Shown: positions 1 through 8,215 of the stretch, piece after piece
Layout: each line of letters begins with the position of its first letter
How positions within the stretch are numbered: position 1 is the stretch's first letter
NCBI GenBank assembly: GCA_017522015.1
Contig: JAFXAW010000018.1
Location: forward strand, 1 to 38,333
Source of the DNA: Oscillospiraceae bacterium
Lineage (GTDB): Bacteria; Bacillota; Clostridia; Oscillospirales; Oscillospiraceae
Reading direction: 5' to 3'
Length of the DNA stretch: 38,333 bases
The notes under the pieces: model-generated
The model's input: only the letters and a program-made list of their open reading frames with translations
Told to the model about the DNA's origin: nothing
Database searches by the model: none
Position numbers and translations under genes: made by a program

Positions 1-29
1 GTGCGTCGGCACAGCGGCGCTTTCGCCCT

Positions 30-55
30 AAACGCCGTTGTAAAAGGCGGTTTTT
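30..55 (+). terminator. Possible intrinsic terminator of a gene left of the window
   Basis: A short stem (AAACGCC at 30-36 against GGCGGTTT from 46, with one bulged G) is followed by a run of five T. It would end a plus-strand gene lying beyond the left edge. The stem is weak, so this is tentative. Confidence 0.35.
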
Positions 56-152
56 CAGCCCAATTACCGGCGCGCAAAAGCCCTAAGCCCCGTCGCGCGA
101 AATGCGCATTTCGCAGCGCCGGCGGGCAGTACAAAAGGATGGAGAGATCAGA

Positions 153-695
153 ATGAGCGGCTATTCCTACGATCCCGAAAACGTCAAAAAGGCGGAAAAA
201 TATATCCGCGAGGCGCTCGCGCTCGGCGCGAGCCACGCCGTGCTCTTTGAAGCGCCGCAGATCTGCTGGGACAGCCGGACGCTGCTCAAATGCATGTACG
301 GCTGCTCGGACTGGGGGAAGAACCACACCTGCCCCTCCCGAGCGGGAAACCCCTCAATGGCGGAAATGCGCGAGATGTTCTCCAACTACAAGTGGGGCAT
401 CATCATCCACGCGGGCAACAAGCACGACTCGCAGCGCATCTCCATGCGCATGGAGAGCATGGCTTTTCATGACGGTTATTATTTCGCCATGTCTCTTTCG
501 GACTGCGGCCTGTGCAAGGAGTGCGCCGCCGTGAACTGTGAGGATTGCCGCAACGTCCGGCAGGCGAGACCGGCCTTCCACAGCGTCGGCATCGACGTGT
601 TCAAAACCGTGCATCAGTTCGGCCTGCCGCTGTATACACTCGCGAGCCGCGATGAGCCGGAGCAGAACTGGTACAGCGCCGTGTTCGTGGAGTAG
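153..695 (+). CDS. DUF2284 family predicted metal-binding protein
   Basis: 180 aa, of the DUF2284 type, a cysteine-rich protein family of unknown reaction found mostly in anaerobes. Two cysteine groups are visible: C38, C47, C51 and C60, then a dense CGLCKEC motif with C118, C121, C124, C129 and C132. These could hold iron-sulfur clusters or other metals. The ATG at 153 is preferred over an in-frame ATG at 102 because GGAGAG lies 6 bases before it and the family similarity begins there. The next gene, a B12/radical SAM protein, starts 66 bases downstream on the same strand with no terminator between, so the two are probably co-transcribed. I infer a redox or cofactor-related role; no substrate is evident. 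Confidence 0.8.
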   Translation: MSGYSYDPENVKKAEKYIREALALGASHAVLFEAPQICWDSRTLLKCMYGCSDWGKNHTCPSRAGNPSMAEMREMFSNYKWGIIIHAGNKHDSQRISMRMESMAFHDGYYFAMSLSDCGLCKECAAVNCEDCRNVRQARPAFHSVGIDVFKTVHQFGLPLYTLASRDEPEQNWYSAVFVE

Positions 696-761
696 GAGGA
701 AAGCGTCTGACCCGAAGCCAAAGCCGCGCCGCGGCGCGTGCAGGAAAAGGAGGAAACTCTC

Positions 762-2252
762 GTGGATACGAAAAAGACCGTTGTGCTGGTCGCGTTCTAT
801 AACAAAAAGGCGCTGGGCGTGCGCTATCTGGAAAGCGCGCTCGCGCAGCGCGGCTATGCCGTGCGCAACGTGTTTTATAAGAACATCAACAGCGTCCGGC
901 CGATGCCCACCACCGGGCGGGAGCTGGAGCTGCTGCGCGACGTCATCCGTCAGGCGCAGCCGCTGTTCGTCGGCCTGTCGGTGATGAGCTCCATGTATCT
1001 GGACACGGCGTGGCAGGTGCTGGACGCGGCAAAAAGCTGCGGCGTGCCGGTGGTCTGCGGCGGCGCCTTTGCCACCATGTTTCCGGAAATGCTGCTCGCG
1101 CGCGGGGCGGACTTCGTCATCCGCACGGACGGCGAAGCGGCCATCTGCCGCCTGGCCGAAGCGCTGGAAAAGGGTACGCCCTTTCAGGACATCCCCTGCC
1201 TCTGCTATCGGGAGAACGGCGAAACGAAGATCAATCCGATCGGCGATCTGGAAAAGGATCTGGACGCTTACGGCCTGCCGGTGATCAACAGCCGCAGCGC
1301 CTGCTTCATCGACCGGGACACGCTCGTGGAGGGCGACCCGCAGCTGGACACCCGCAGTTATGAGGTCGTGGCCTCCCGCGGCTGCCCCTTTTCCTGCAGC
1401 TATTGCTGCTGTCCGAATCTTCGCCGCCTGCTGCCGAAGGGCATCCCCGGCGTGCGCACGCGCTCGGTGAAGAGCGTCATCGGCGAGCTGATCGAGGCGA
1501 AGAAGCATTGCAAAAAAATCGCCTTCGTCCATTTTTACGACGAGGTGTTCCCCAACCTCCCGGGCTGGGTGGACGAGTTCGTTGCGGAATATAAAAAGCA
1601 TATCCATATGCCCTTCACAATCTGGTCGCATCCGAAGATGGCGGATCTGAACGTGCTGAAAAAGCTGAAATCCGCGGGTCTGGCCGAGGTGATCATGGGC
1701 ATCCAGTCCGGCAGCGAGCGCATCCGGCATGATGTGTTTCACCGTTACGAAACGCAGGAGGACATCATCGGCGCAATCACCGCCATCCAGCAGGCGGGCG
1801 TGTTCTGGTGCACCTTTGACCTGATGCTGCAGCACCCCTTTGAGTCCATTGAGGAGCTCAAGGAATCCTATGAGCTGGTCAAGCGGCTGCCCGGCCGTTA
1901 CGAGCTGCAGCTGCACGGGCTGAACTTCCTGCCGGGCACGGACATCGTGGATATGGCGATTGAACAGGGCTATTTCACGCCGGAAGAGATGGACGAGATT
2001 ATGTTCGCGCCGATGGAAACGCAGTTTAACCAGTATTGGAAGCGCGAAGCGGGGAAGGAGAGCCAGCTCTGGTATCAGATGATCTGCCTGTGGCAGTTCC
2101 GTCAGTTCCGGCGTAAGCTTTCCGCCTTCGAGGCAGACCCCCTGCGCCATGAAGCGGAGATTGACGCCATGTACGCCCGGGCGCAGAAGCTCATGAAGCT
2201 GCGCTATCTCTACAAAAAAGGCGTCATCGTCCTCAAACGGCTGTTCTCCTGA
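762..2252 (+). CDS. B12-binding-domain radical SAM protein
   Basis: 496 aa if begun at the GTG at 762, which has AAGGAGG 8 bases upstream; an earlier in-frame GTG at 738 has no such site. The N-terminal ~170 residues form a cobalamin-binding-like Rossmann domain (VVLVAFYNKKALGVRYLESAL). The radical SAM cluster motif CxxxCxxC follows as C208, C212 and C215 (RGCPFSCSYC), which would bind the 4Fe-4S cluster that cleaves S-adenosylmethionine. A TIM-barrel segment continues to about residue 430. I see no canonical DxHxxG cobalamin-ligand motif, so B12 may bind base-off or the domain may be vestigial. Members of this class include methyltransferases and ring-rearranging enzymes; the substrate here is unknown. 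Probably in an operon with the DUF2284 gene. Confidence 0.85.
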   Translation: MDTKKTVVLVAFYNKKALGVRYLESALAQRGYAVRNVFYKNINSVRPMPTTGRELELLRDVIRQAQPLFVGLSVMSSMYLDTAWQVLDAAKSCGVPVVCGGAFATMFPEMLLARGADFVIRTDGEAAICRLAEALEKGTPFQDIPCLCYRENGETKINPIGDLEKDLDAYGLPVINSRSACFIDRDTLVEGDPQLDTRSYEVVASRGCPFSCSYCCCPNLRRLLPKGIPGVRTRSVKSVIGELIEAKKHCKKIAFVHFYDEVFPNLPGWVDEFVAEYKKHIHMPFTIWSHPKMADLNVLKKLKSAGLAEVIMGIQSGSERIRHDVFHRYETQEDIIGAITAIQQAGVFWCTFDLMLQHPFESIEELKESYELVKRLPGRYELQLHGLNFLPGTDIVDMAIEQGYFTPEEMDEIMFAPMETQFNQYWKREAGKESQLWYQMICLWQFRQFRRKLSAFEADPLRHEAEIDAMYARAQKLMKLRYLYKKGVIVLKRLFS

Positions 2253-2334
2253 TTGCAGCCGCGCGATGCCGGGTCAATGCCCGGAAAACGGATGCGCCTT
2301 GCCTGAAACGGCGCAAAGCGCGCCTTGCCGGAAG

Positions 2335-2363
2335 TTGACAACATATGCCGGATTTGATATGAT
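2335..2363 (+). promoter_or_regulatory. Sigma-A type promoter of the FAD oxidoreductase
   Basis: TTGACA (2335-2340), 17-base spacer, TATGAT (2358-2363). It lies 60 bases before the start codon of the FAD oxidoreductase, giving this gene its own strong promoter. Confidence 0.8.
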
Positions 2364-2423
2364 TTACAGGATTTTTTAACCCGAAATATAAAGCCTTTAC
2401 TATCATGCAGGGAGGAAGAAAAT

Positions 2424-3902
2424 ATGGCAACTTACCTTGAGCCCGCAAATGAAATTAACGTGTATGCGGAATGTGACGTTCTGGTCGTCGGCGCCGGCTG
2501 CGCCGGACACAGTGCGGCAGTCGCGGCGGCGCGTGCCGGCGCCAAGCGCGTCATCCTGATGGAGCGCTACGGGTATTCCGGCGGCGACGTGACCGGTGAC
2601 TATGTTCTGATGGTGCCGAAGCTCTCTTACAAGACGCTGCCCTTCGTGCGCGGCATTCAGGAGGAGTGGTTCGAGCGCATGGAGAAGAACGCGCCCGGCT
2701 CCACCTGGGGCCCGCGTATGCAGGACATCGGCAAGCAGGACAAGGCGCTCATTCTCCGCTGGCAGCATAAGATGGACACCGTCAGCCCCAGCGACCCGAA
2801 GATGCTCGTGCGCAGCGTCTATTACGATGGACCGCAGCTTGAGATCGAGATGGACATGATGCTGCTGGAGCTGGCCGATCAGATTCAGGTGCTCTATCAC
2901 AGCTGGGGCACCCGTCCCATCATCGAGGACAATCAGATCAAGGGCGTGATCTTTGAGAGTAAAGAGGGCCGCCAGGCCGTCTTCGCCAAGGTCGTCATCG
3001 ACGCCACCGGTGACGGTGACCTTTACCGTCAGGCCGGCGTGCCCTACGAGCACCTCTCCGATCTGGACACCCGTTCCCACACCACCACCCTCGCATGGCG
3101 CGTCGGCGGCGTGGACAACGATTACCTCATCGAGTGGCGCTATAATCACCCGCAGGAGTGGAGAGCCGCCTGCGCCGAAGTCGCCAAGATGACCGGCTAC
3201 CGCAGCTCCCTGCCCGCATGGGATGAGCCGAACGGCAACTGCCTCGTCTTCAACAGCCACTATAACATGGACTGCACCAGCATCCATGACCTGACCAAGA
3301 CGGAGATGGACACCCGCAAGCACATCCGCGATATCATCGACTACTGCAAGCAGGCCATCCCGGGTGCGTACAAGGATATGTACCTGATGAGCATCGCGCC
3401 GCAGACCGGCGTGCGCTGCGGCAACCGCCTGCTCGGCGAGTACGTCATGACGCCGCGTGACTTTGCCTTTGCCACCGAGCATGACGACGTCATCGCGTGG
3501 CACTCCACCATCTGCCGCATCAACGACTGCGCGCCCGTGGAGATTCCCTATCGCTCCATCGTGCCCAAGGGCATTGACAATCTGCTCTGCCCGGGCCGTC
3601 ACTTCTCCGCCAACTCCGTCGCCATCGACTGGCTCAACCTCATCCCGCAGTGCATCGGCACCGGCCAGGCCGCCGGCGTCGCCGCGGCCATCGCCGTGGA
3701 GAAGGGCACCGGCACGCACGATGTGGACATCCGTGCCGTGCAGGATGTTCTGGTCGATCAGAACGTCCCGCTGCCGCGTAATGCGAAGGTCGACAAGTGC
3801 TACATGGAGCTCGTCAAGGAGAACGAATACGGTCTCAACAACGACCTCGCCCGCCGCGTCCGCGAGAATCCGGACGATCTGAGCGCTTACCGCCAGTATT
3901 AA
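2424..3902 (+). CDS. FAD-dependent oxidoreductase (FAD_oxidored family)
   Basis: 492 aa. The N-terminal dinucleotide-binding motif GAGCAG spans residues 23-28, followed by the acidic strand end RVILME. The second FAD-contact motif, IDATGDGDL, is at about residues 192-200. The C-terminal block GVRCGNRLLGEYVM and the GxAAGVAAA helix are typical of this flavoprotein family, which resembles fumarate-reductase and thiazole-synthase type folds. There is no signal peptide and no heme motif, so it should be cytoplasmic. GGAGGAAG precedes the ATG. It is monocistronic, with its own promoter and a strong terminator. The substrate is unknown; related proteins occur in anaerobic catabolic clusters of gut bacteria, so an electron-transfer or dehydrogenation step on a small organic molecule is inferred. 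Confidence 0.85.
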   Translation: MATYLEPANEINVYAECDVLVVGAGCAGHSAAVAAARAGAKRVILMERYGYSGGDVTGDYVLMVPKLSYKTLPFVRGIQEEWFERMEKNAPGSTWGPRMQDIGKQDKALILRWQHKMDTVSPSDPKMLVRSVYYDGPQLEIEMDMMLLELADQIQVLYHSWGTRPIIEDNQIKGVIFESKEGRQAVFAKVVIDATGDGDLYRQAGVPYEHLSDLDTRSHTTTLAWRVGGVDNDYLIEWRYNHPQEWRAACAEVAKMTGYRSSLPAWDEPNGNCLVFNSHYNMDCTSIHDLTKTEMDTRKHIRDIIDYCKQAIPGAYKDMYLMSIAPQTGVRCGNRLLGEYVMTPRDFAFATEHDDVIAWHSTICRINDCAPVEIPYRSIVPKGIDNLLCPGRHFSANSVAIDWLNLIPQCIGTGQAAGVAAAIAVEKGTGTHDVDIRAVQDVLVDQNVPLPRNAKVDKCYMELVKENEYGLNNDLARRVRENPDDLSAYRQY

Positions 3903-3960
3903 ACCCCTCGCGGCTTTCAAGCCTTGCAGACCCTGTGCCTGCAGGTAAAAAAGAAAAGAA

Positions 3961-3997
3961 AGAGCATTCTCCGGGGAATCGGAGAATGCTCTTTTTG
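3961..3997. terminator. Bidirectional intrinsic terminator
   Basis: Perfect 12-bp stem AGAGCATTCTCC (3961-3972) and GGAGAATGCTCT (3981-3992), with T-rich tails on both strands. It ends the FAD oxidoreductase gene (plus) and the DegV gene (minus). Confidence 0.9.
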
Positions 3998-4017
3998 TAT
4001 TTTGTGTGGTCGGTTTT

Positions 4018-4908
4018 TTATTTTCCCTTGCGCGTTTCGCCCCAGAAAAACAGCGCGACGGTGCCGGGGCCGGTGTGGCTGCCGATCGTGGTGCCGATGT
4101 CGTAAATCTCAACCTGTCCGCAAAGCTTCGGGAAGCGCGCGGTGACCATCTCTGCCACGGTCTGCGCGTCCTCGAGGCAGGCCGAATGCGAGATGTAGCA
4201 CTTTCCGCTGTAATCCGCGCCATCCTGCGCGTATTGCTCCATGCGCTGCACCAGCGCTTCGATCACGCGCTTCTTTCCGCGGATGCGCGCGCGGGGGATC
4301 AGATGTCCGGGCTCGTCCATGTTCAGCAGCGGGCAGATGCCCACGATGCCGCCGAAGAAGCCCGCCGCGCGGGAGATGCGCCCGCCGCGGACATAGCTGC
4401 TCAGGTCTGTGGAGAAGAACCAGTGGTGCACGTTCAGGCGGTTGGCCTCCGTCCAGTCGGCAAGCGCATCCAGCTCCATGCCGGCGGCATATTTTTCGGC
4501 CACGCTGTCCATCAGCAGCCCGTAGCCGGAGGAGGCGCCCAGCGAGTCCACAACCCGCACCTTCCGTCCCGGAAAACGCTCCATCGCGATCAGCGAGGCA
4601 GCGGTCGCGGCGCTGAAGCTTCCGGAGAGGCCGCTGGAGAGGGAGATGTGCAGAATGTCCTTCCCCTCGCGGAGGAAGCCCTCAAAATAATCAAGATATT
4701 CGGAGACGTTGATCTGGCTGGTCTTGGTCTCCGCGCCGTCGGCCATCGCCTGATAGAACTCTGCAAACGGCATGCTCTCGCCGAGATCGTCGGGGTAATG
4801 CTTGCCGTTGAGATAGTAGTGGAAGCAGATGTAGCGGATGTTCCGGCGTTCAAAATCCTCTTTGCGCACGTCGGCCGTGGAGCAGCAGCTCAAAATATAA
4901 TCGGGCAT
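4018..4908 (-). CDS. DegV family fatty-acid-binding protein
   Basis: 296 aa, about the usual length for DegV proteins (~280-290). DegV proteins bind a fatty acid, and some members (FakB) present it to the kinase FakA for phosphorylation and phospholipid synthesis. Visible family features are the N-terminal STADV segment, the TSQIN motif, the LSSGLSGSF ligand-contact motif and the VDSLGASSGYG segment. The start is fixed by AAGGAGG about 9 bases upstream. It is convergent with the FAD oxidoreductase. No FakA-like kinase is in the window, so its partner must lie elsewhere. A weak promoter-like pair (TTGCTC-18-TAGACT, minus strand, 4939-4968) lies upstream. Confidence 0.88.
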   Translation of the reverse strand: MPDYILSCCSTADVRKEDFERRNIRYICFHYYLNGKHYPDDLGESMPFAEFYQAMADGAETKTSQINVSEYLDYFEGFLREGKDILHISLSSGLSGSFSAATAASLIAMERFPGRKVRVVDSLGASSGYGLLMDSVAEKYAAGMELDALADWTEANRLNVHHWFFSTDLSSYVRGGRISRAAGFFGGIVGICPLLNMDEPGHLIPRARIRGKKRVIEALVQRMEQYAQDGADYSGKCYISHSACLEDAQTVAEMVTARFPKLCGQVEIYDIGTTIGSHTGPGTVALFFWGETRKGK

Positions 4909-5012
4909 GGGTTGTGACCTCCTTGTTATGCTGGGAAGAGTCTATCCCATGCCCGGCGCAAAGAGCAAGCTACTCCCGCCTCCGGCCGGTCTACGATGCG
5001 GGAAAAAAGCAA

Positions 5013-5036
5013 TAGAGCCCGCTTTTGCGGGCTCTA
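5013..5036 (-). terminator. Intrinsic terminator of the XRE regulator
   Basis: 10-bp perfect stem (TAGAGCCCGC at 5013-5022, GCGGGCTCTA at 5027-5036). A T-rich tail on the minus strand (complement of 5001-5012) ends the gene at 5052-5651. Confidence 0.85.
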
Positions 5037-5051
5037 CGAATTGTAGAATCC

Positions 5052-5651
5052 TTATTTTTCAGGCTTTTTTCGCTGTTTCAGGCGGGAGCAGCAAAACACG
5101 ATCAGCTCTGCCGGCACGATCAGCAGCAGGCACTGCCACCAGTTGTGATGACCAAATGCATAGCCGGAGAGAAAGATGCCCACGAACACACACAGCGTCA
5201 GCGCCGCGATGATGTAGTAATTTGCCCGCCCGCGCCTCCAGATCGAGTGCAGCACGAGCAGCGTGATCAGCGCAACGCCCAGCGCGTAGACGAGGAGGAT
5301 CCAAAGTACCTCGCCGAGAATCCAGAGGATGACAAAGGCCAGCATCGCAAGGAACAAAATGCCCGACAGCGCGATGCCGATGATGGCGCTCTTGCTCAGC
5401 CCCTGCGGCGTTTTGTCGTTCGGCCTGCGCTCCCAGCGGTCGTGCGAGGTGAGCAGGAAGTCCACCGAAACGCCGAAAATTTCGCTCATGGCCTTGAGGA
5501 TGTAAGCGTCCGGAACCGCCTCGCCGCGCTCCCATTTGGAAACGGACTTGTCCGAATAATTCAGTTTCTGCGCAAGCTCCGCCTGCGTGAGCTTTGCCGC
5601 GGTGCGCAGCCGGATGATGTTGCCGGCGCACACAAGTTTCAGATCGTCCAT
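5052..5651 (-). CDS. XRE-family helix-turn-helix regulator with membrane domain
   Basis: 199 aa. Residues ~8-62 are a Cro/C1-type helix-turn-helix (LTQAELAQKLNYSDKSVSKWERG is the recognition region). The C-terminal half has three to four strongly hydrophobic segments (SAIIGIALSGILFLAMLAF, ILWILLVYALGVALITLLVL, IIAALTLCVFVGIFL, LLLIVPAELIVFCC). It therefore looks like a membrane-tethered transcription factor that could sense an envelope signal. GGAGG lies 8 bases before the ATG at 5651. The frame stays open upstream to a GTG at 5825, but that start lacks a ribosome site and would add only low-complexity repeat sequence. The promoter seems to lie upstream of a tandem repeat array, so the mRNA would carry a long repetitive 5' leader. 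Confidence 0.85.
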   Translation of the reverse strand: MDDLKLVCAGNIIRLRTAAKLTQAELAQKLNYSDKSVSKWERGEAVPDAYILKAMSEIFGVSVDFLLTSHDRWERRPNDKTPQGLSKSAIIGIALSGILFLAMLAFVILWILGEVLWILLVYALGVALITLLVLHSIWRRGRANYYIIAALTLCVFVGIFLSGYAFGHHNWWQCLLLIVPAELIVFCCSRLKQRKKPEK

Positions 5652-5688
5652 CGCTTCGCCTCCGATTCTGCTGCGTGACGTCCTGCCC

Positions 5689-5855
5689 GATGCTTTGTGC
5701 AGCGTCTGGCCTGACGCTTCGCACAGCGCAGTTTCCGATGCTTCGCGCAGCGCCACAAAAGATGCCCCGCGCGGCGCCCTGCACAGCACCTTAGCCGATG
5801 CCCCGCGCGGTGTCCTGCGCAGCACCTTAGCCGATGCCCCGCGCAGCGTCCGACG
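5689..5855. repeat. Degenerate 24/36-bp tandem repeat array upstream of the XRE gene
   Basis: Units begin GATGCnnYGYRCRGCG. Three 24-bp units occupy 5689-5712, 5713-5736 and 5737-5760. Two nearly identical 36-bp units follow at 5761-5796 and 5797-5832, with a partial unit to 5855. The 36-bp unit looks like the 24-bp unit plus a 12-bp insert. The array lies between the predicted minus-strand promoter and the XRE start codon, in what would be the 5' untranslated leader. All units are multiples of three, which explains why the frame stays open across them. Confidence 0.85.
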
Positions 5856-5864
5856 CCCGAATCT

Positions 5865-5894
5865 ATTTTAACAGATTCCGCCCCCGCTGCGCAA
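5865..5894 (-). promoter_or_regulatory. Probable promoter of the XRE regulator
   Basis: On the minus strand, TTGCGC (5889-5894), 18-base spacer, TAAAAT (5865-5870). It lies upstream of the tandem repeats, about 215 bases before the start codon. Confidence 0.5.
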
Positions 5895-5952
5895 GCGGCA
5901 GGATGACCGAAAATCTCCGGATACAGATTGTGACTTTCTGTTGTTCGGCTGT

Positions 5953-6015
5953 AAAAAAATGCCGCTTCGCGGCGGCTGCCCTCCTTGCGGAAAGGGGACA
6001 GACACGCGAAGCGGC
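5953..6015 (-). terminator. Intrinsic terminator of the esterase-cupin operon
   Basis: An 11-bp perfect stem (GCCGCTTCGCG at 5961-5971, CGCGAAGCGGC at 6005-6015) encloses a 33-base loop. A run of seven T follows on the minus strand (complement of 5953-5959). Confidence 0.75.
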
Positions 6016-6033
6016 AAAGTTTATGCCGATGGC

Positions 6034-7029
6034 TTATTTCATGCCGATGCTTTCGATCTGGATGTCGAAGCGCTTCTTGAGCGCGTCGAGGGTCTCGGGC
6101 GTCAGACGCGCGGGATCATGATGCTGGATGGAGGCGTAGCTCTGCAGGAACAGGGACCAGTAGCTCTGGCCGCCGAGCTCGAACATCTGGGTCTTCTCCA
6201 GAACCTCAATGCTGCGCGGGGCGTAGCGCGGGGCAACGACAACGCACTCGTCGTCCGCGATGAATTCCTGACCCATGATGTTGAACTTTACCTTACCGCT
6301 GCGGATGTAGAAGAGCTCCTTGATGGTGGGATACTGCACCCACTTGGCCGTGAAGCCGGGCTCCATAACGGCGCAGTCAAGCTCCTTGGTGCCGCCGTTT
6401 TCCCAGCGCTCGACCACGACGCGCATGCTCACGCCGGGGAACTCGTAGGCAGCGTGCGGACGGTCAACGTGCTTGACAGCGCTGCACTGCTCCTTCTCGG
6501 CCTCTTTCCACAGGAAGGGCTCCATGCCGTTGGAGTCCATGCGGCCGTAGGGGGCAAGGGCGGTCAGGGTGGCGTCGTCGTTGAGCTCCGGCATGTACTT
6601 CTTCACGCGGGTGACATCGGTGAACTCGTCATGCTTGAACAGGTCGTGATATGTGCCGCGCCACTTCACTTCGTCGAGGAAGAGCATGCCCTGCGCCTGG
6701 CCGGGCTGGAAGTGCAGAATGTCGCCCTTTTCGCACTTGACGCGCATGCCGTTGATGTAGAGATACAGGCTGCCGCTGTCCACGAAGAAGGTCTCATAGC
6801 CCTTGTAGTGGAAGTGGGGCATCTGGGTCTTGGAGGCGTCGATGTCGTCGGGGTTCTTGTGCATGACGGAGTCGAGGAACCAGTAGAGACCGTGCTCACC
6901 CTCGGGCGAGGTGACGGTGCCGACCGTGGAGGAGACAGCGCCGTTGGAGGGGAAGTAGCTGTAGGAATACGGGCCGGAGTGAGCAGTCTCCGGGTGCTTG
7001 AGGTCAAACAGGAATTCGTTCTTTTCCAT
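6034..7029 (-). CDS. Two-barrel cupin-domain protein
   Basis: 331 aa with two cupin barrels. The first (about residues 65-125) shows the metal-site motif as H72, H74 and E79 (MPHFHYKGYE), with PGQAQ where the usual second motif has a histidine, so the fourth ligand is not obvious. The second barrel (about residues 225-290) has no histidines at the equivalent places and is probably structural. Cupins of this shape include dioxygenases, isomerases and sugar- or aromatic-binding proteins. In an anaerobe a non-oxygenase role such as isomerase or lyase is more likely (inference). AAAGGA precedes the ATG. It follows the esterase gene by 50 bases on the same strand, with one promoter upstream and one terminator downstream, which implies a two-gene operon. 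Confidence 0.8.
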   Translation of the reverse strand: MEKNEFLFDLKHPETAHSGPYSYSYFPSNGAVSSTVGTVTSPEGEHGLYWFLDSVMHKNPDDIDASKTQMPHFHYKGYETFFVDSGSLYLYINGMRVKCEKGDILHFQPGQAQGMLFLDEVKWRGTYHDLFKHDEFTDVTRVKKYMPELNDDATLTALAPYGRMDSNGMEPFLWKEAEKEQCSAVKHVDRPHAAYEFPGVSMRVVVERWENGGTKELDCAVMEPGFTAKWVQYPTIKELFYIRSGKVKFNIMGQEFIADDECVVVAPRYAPRSIEVLEKTQMFELGGQSYWSLFLQSYASIQHHDPARLTPETLDALKKRFDIQIESIGMK

Positions 7030-7079
7030 TGTGTTGCATCCTTTCTTTTATGTGAATATTTTGAATTGTGCGCTTGTTT

Positions 7080-7877
7080 TTACAGCTCCAGCGCCCAGCG
7101 GATGCTGGGTTCCAGATATTCGTTCCAGAACTTCCAGTCGTGGATGCCGGGGGATTCGTAATAGACCACGGGGACGTTCTCGCTCACGAAGAAATCACGC
7201 AGCACGCGGTTGAGGTCGCGGAGCATGTCGTCCGTGCCGACGGCCATGAAAATGTCGGGGATTTTTCCGCCGGCGGCCTTCAGGTCGAGCAGCTGCTTTT
7301 CCGGATTGGCCTCTCGCTCCATCAGCGTCTCCGGCGCGCCGAAGGTCTGGAAGTAGTAGTCGTAGTCCGCAACGGCGTTGCCGGTGCCGGGCTTCATGCC
7401 GGCAACCTCGCGGTAGATCAGCGCGGAGGACAGGGCAATGATCTTGCCGAAGGACTCGGGATGTGCAAGGCCGAGGTGGATGGCGCCGTAACCGCCCATG
7501 GAAAGACCGCCGATGAAGGTGTCCTCCGGCGTCAGGGCGATGCCCAGATTCTTGCGCAGATAGTCCACAAGCTCCACGCCGACAAAGGTGTCATAAGCGT
7601 TGTAGCTGCCCTTTTGATTCAGATAAAAGCTGTTCTCCCCGCTCGGGCAGACGATGGCGAGGTTGTAGTCAATGGAAAGCTGGTTGACGCCGGTGTTCAG
7701 CGGCCAGTCCAGATGGCAGCCGTAGAAGCCGTGGAGCAGAAACAGCGTCTTGCAGGGGCGCTTGTAAAAGGGGTTCTGCTCGAGCATCATGGCCGGGCCG
7801 TCGCCGGGCAGCAGGATGGTCACATCCGTGCCGCGACCCAGCGCCTGCGAGAAGTAGTTGAGTTCGATTCTTGCCAT
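7080..7877 (-). CDS. Alpha/beta-hydrolase esterase (esterase D / tributyrin esterase type)
   Basis: 265 aa. The nucleophile elbow is G-L-S126-M-G-G, the acid is D216 or D217 in VGTDD, and the catalytic histidine is H246 in PGIHDW. An oxyanion-type LLHG motif is at residues 47-50. This is the esterase-D/feruloyl-esterase-like family, acting on acyl esters. There is no signal peptide, so it is probably cytoplasmic and acts on imported esters. GGAGG lies about 9 bases before the ATG at 7877. The frame is open further upstream to 8222, but that stretch is low-complexity repeat DNA upstream of the promoter and is not coding. It probably forms an operon with the downstream cupin gene, suggesting linked removal of an acyl group and further conversion (inference). 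Confidence 0.87.
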   Translation of the reverse strand: MARIELNYFSQALGRGTDVTILLPGDGPAMMLEQNPFYKRPCKTLFLLHGFYGCHLDWPLNTGVNQLSIDYNLAIVCPSGENSFYLNQKGSYNAYDTFVGVELVDYLRKNLGIALTPEDTFIGGLSMGGYGAIHLGLAHPESFGKIIALSSALIYREVAGMKPGTGNAVADYDYYFQTFGAPETLMEREANPEKQLLDLKAAGGKIPDIFMAVGTDDMLRDLNRVLRDFFVSENVPVVYYESPGIHDWKFWNEYLEPSIRWALEL

Positions 7878-7943
7878 TGGGAAAGCCTCCTCATACGTAG
7901 GTTCAAATGCCGATTTCGGCAGCGCAGGGAAATATTTTCTAAG

Positions 7944-7972
7944 ATTATACCACCCCGTTTGCAGAAACACAA
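7944..7972 (-). promoter_or_regulatory. Promoter of the esterase-cupin operon
   Basis: On the minus strand, TTGTGT (7967-7972), 17-base spacer, TATAAT (7944-7949), about 65 bases upstream of the esterase start. Confidence 0.75.
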
Positions 7973-8067
7973 GCCGAACCTGCGCAAAAAGGAAAAAAGA
8001 CCCCCGCAGGAGGTGAAAGGCTTTGCGCGGGAGAGGAACAGCCCCCGCACGGGAGCGGGAAAAACCC

Positions 8068-8190
8068 GCGCCGACCCTGCCCACGCACCGACCCTGCCGC
8101 TGCGCCGCCACGCCCCCCCCGCACCGACCCAGCCGCTGCGCCGCAACATCCCCCCCGCGCCGACCCAGCCGCGCGCCGACCCTCCCCCTG
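8068..8190. repeat. GC-rich 36-bp tandem repeat in the divergent intergenic region
   Basis: Two full 36-bp units (8085-8120 and 8121-8156), each starting GCACCGACCC and ending in a C-run, are flanked by partial units starting GCGCCGACCC (8068-8084 and 8157-8190). The array lies between the divergent esterase and GH63-like promoters. A CTCCCCC/GGGGGAG hairpin (8182-8204) closes it on the right. No spacers or flanking cas genes are present. Apart from this array, the two promoters and the GH63 leader (8245-8414), I see nothing in the 537-base gap. Confidence 0.8.
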
Positions 8191-8215
8191 TGCAGCCGGG
8201 GGAGCGTTTCTTTTG

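Noticed and set aside
738-761. Earlier GTG start of the radical SAM gene
   Set aside because: The AAGGAGG site lies between 738 and 762, so it serves the GTG at 762.
354-2150. A 598-residue minus-strand open frame
   Set aside because: It is opposite the DUF2284 and radical SAM genes, which have clear family motifs; composition is of shadow type (rich in H, R, A, L).
2253-2334. Terminator between the radical SAM and FAD oxidoreductase genes
   Set aside because: A small CCGGG/CCCGG hairpin is present but without a T-run.
5652-5825. N-terminal extension of the XRE regulator from a GTG at 5825
   Set aside because: No ribosome site there, only repeat-derived low-complexity residues, whereas the ATG at 5651 has GGAGG at good spacing.
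8068-8190. CRISPR array
   Set aside because: Period is 36 bp with the whole unit repeated and no unique spacers; no cas genes nearby.
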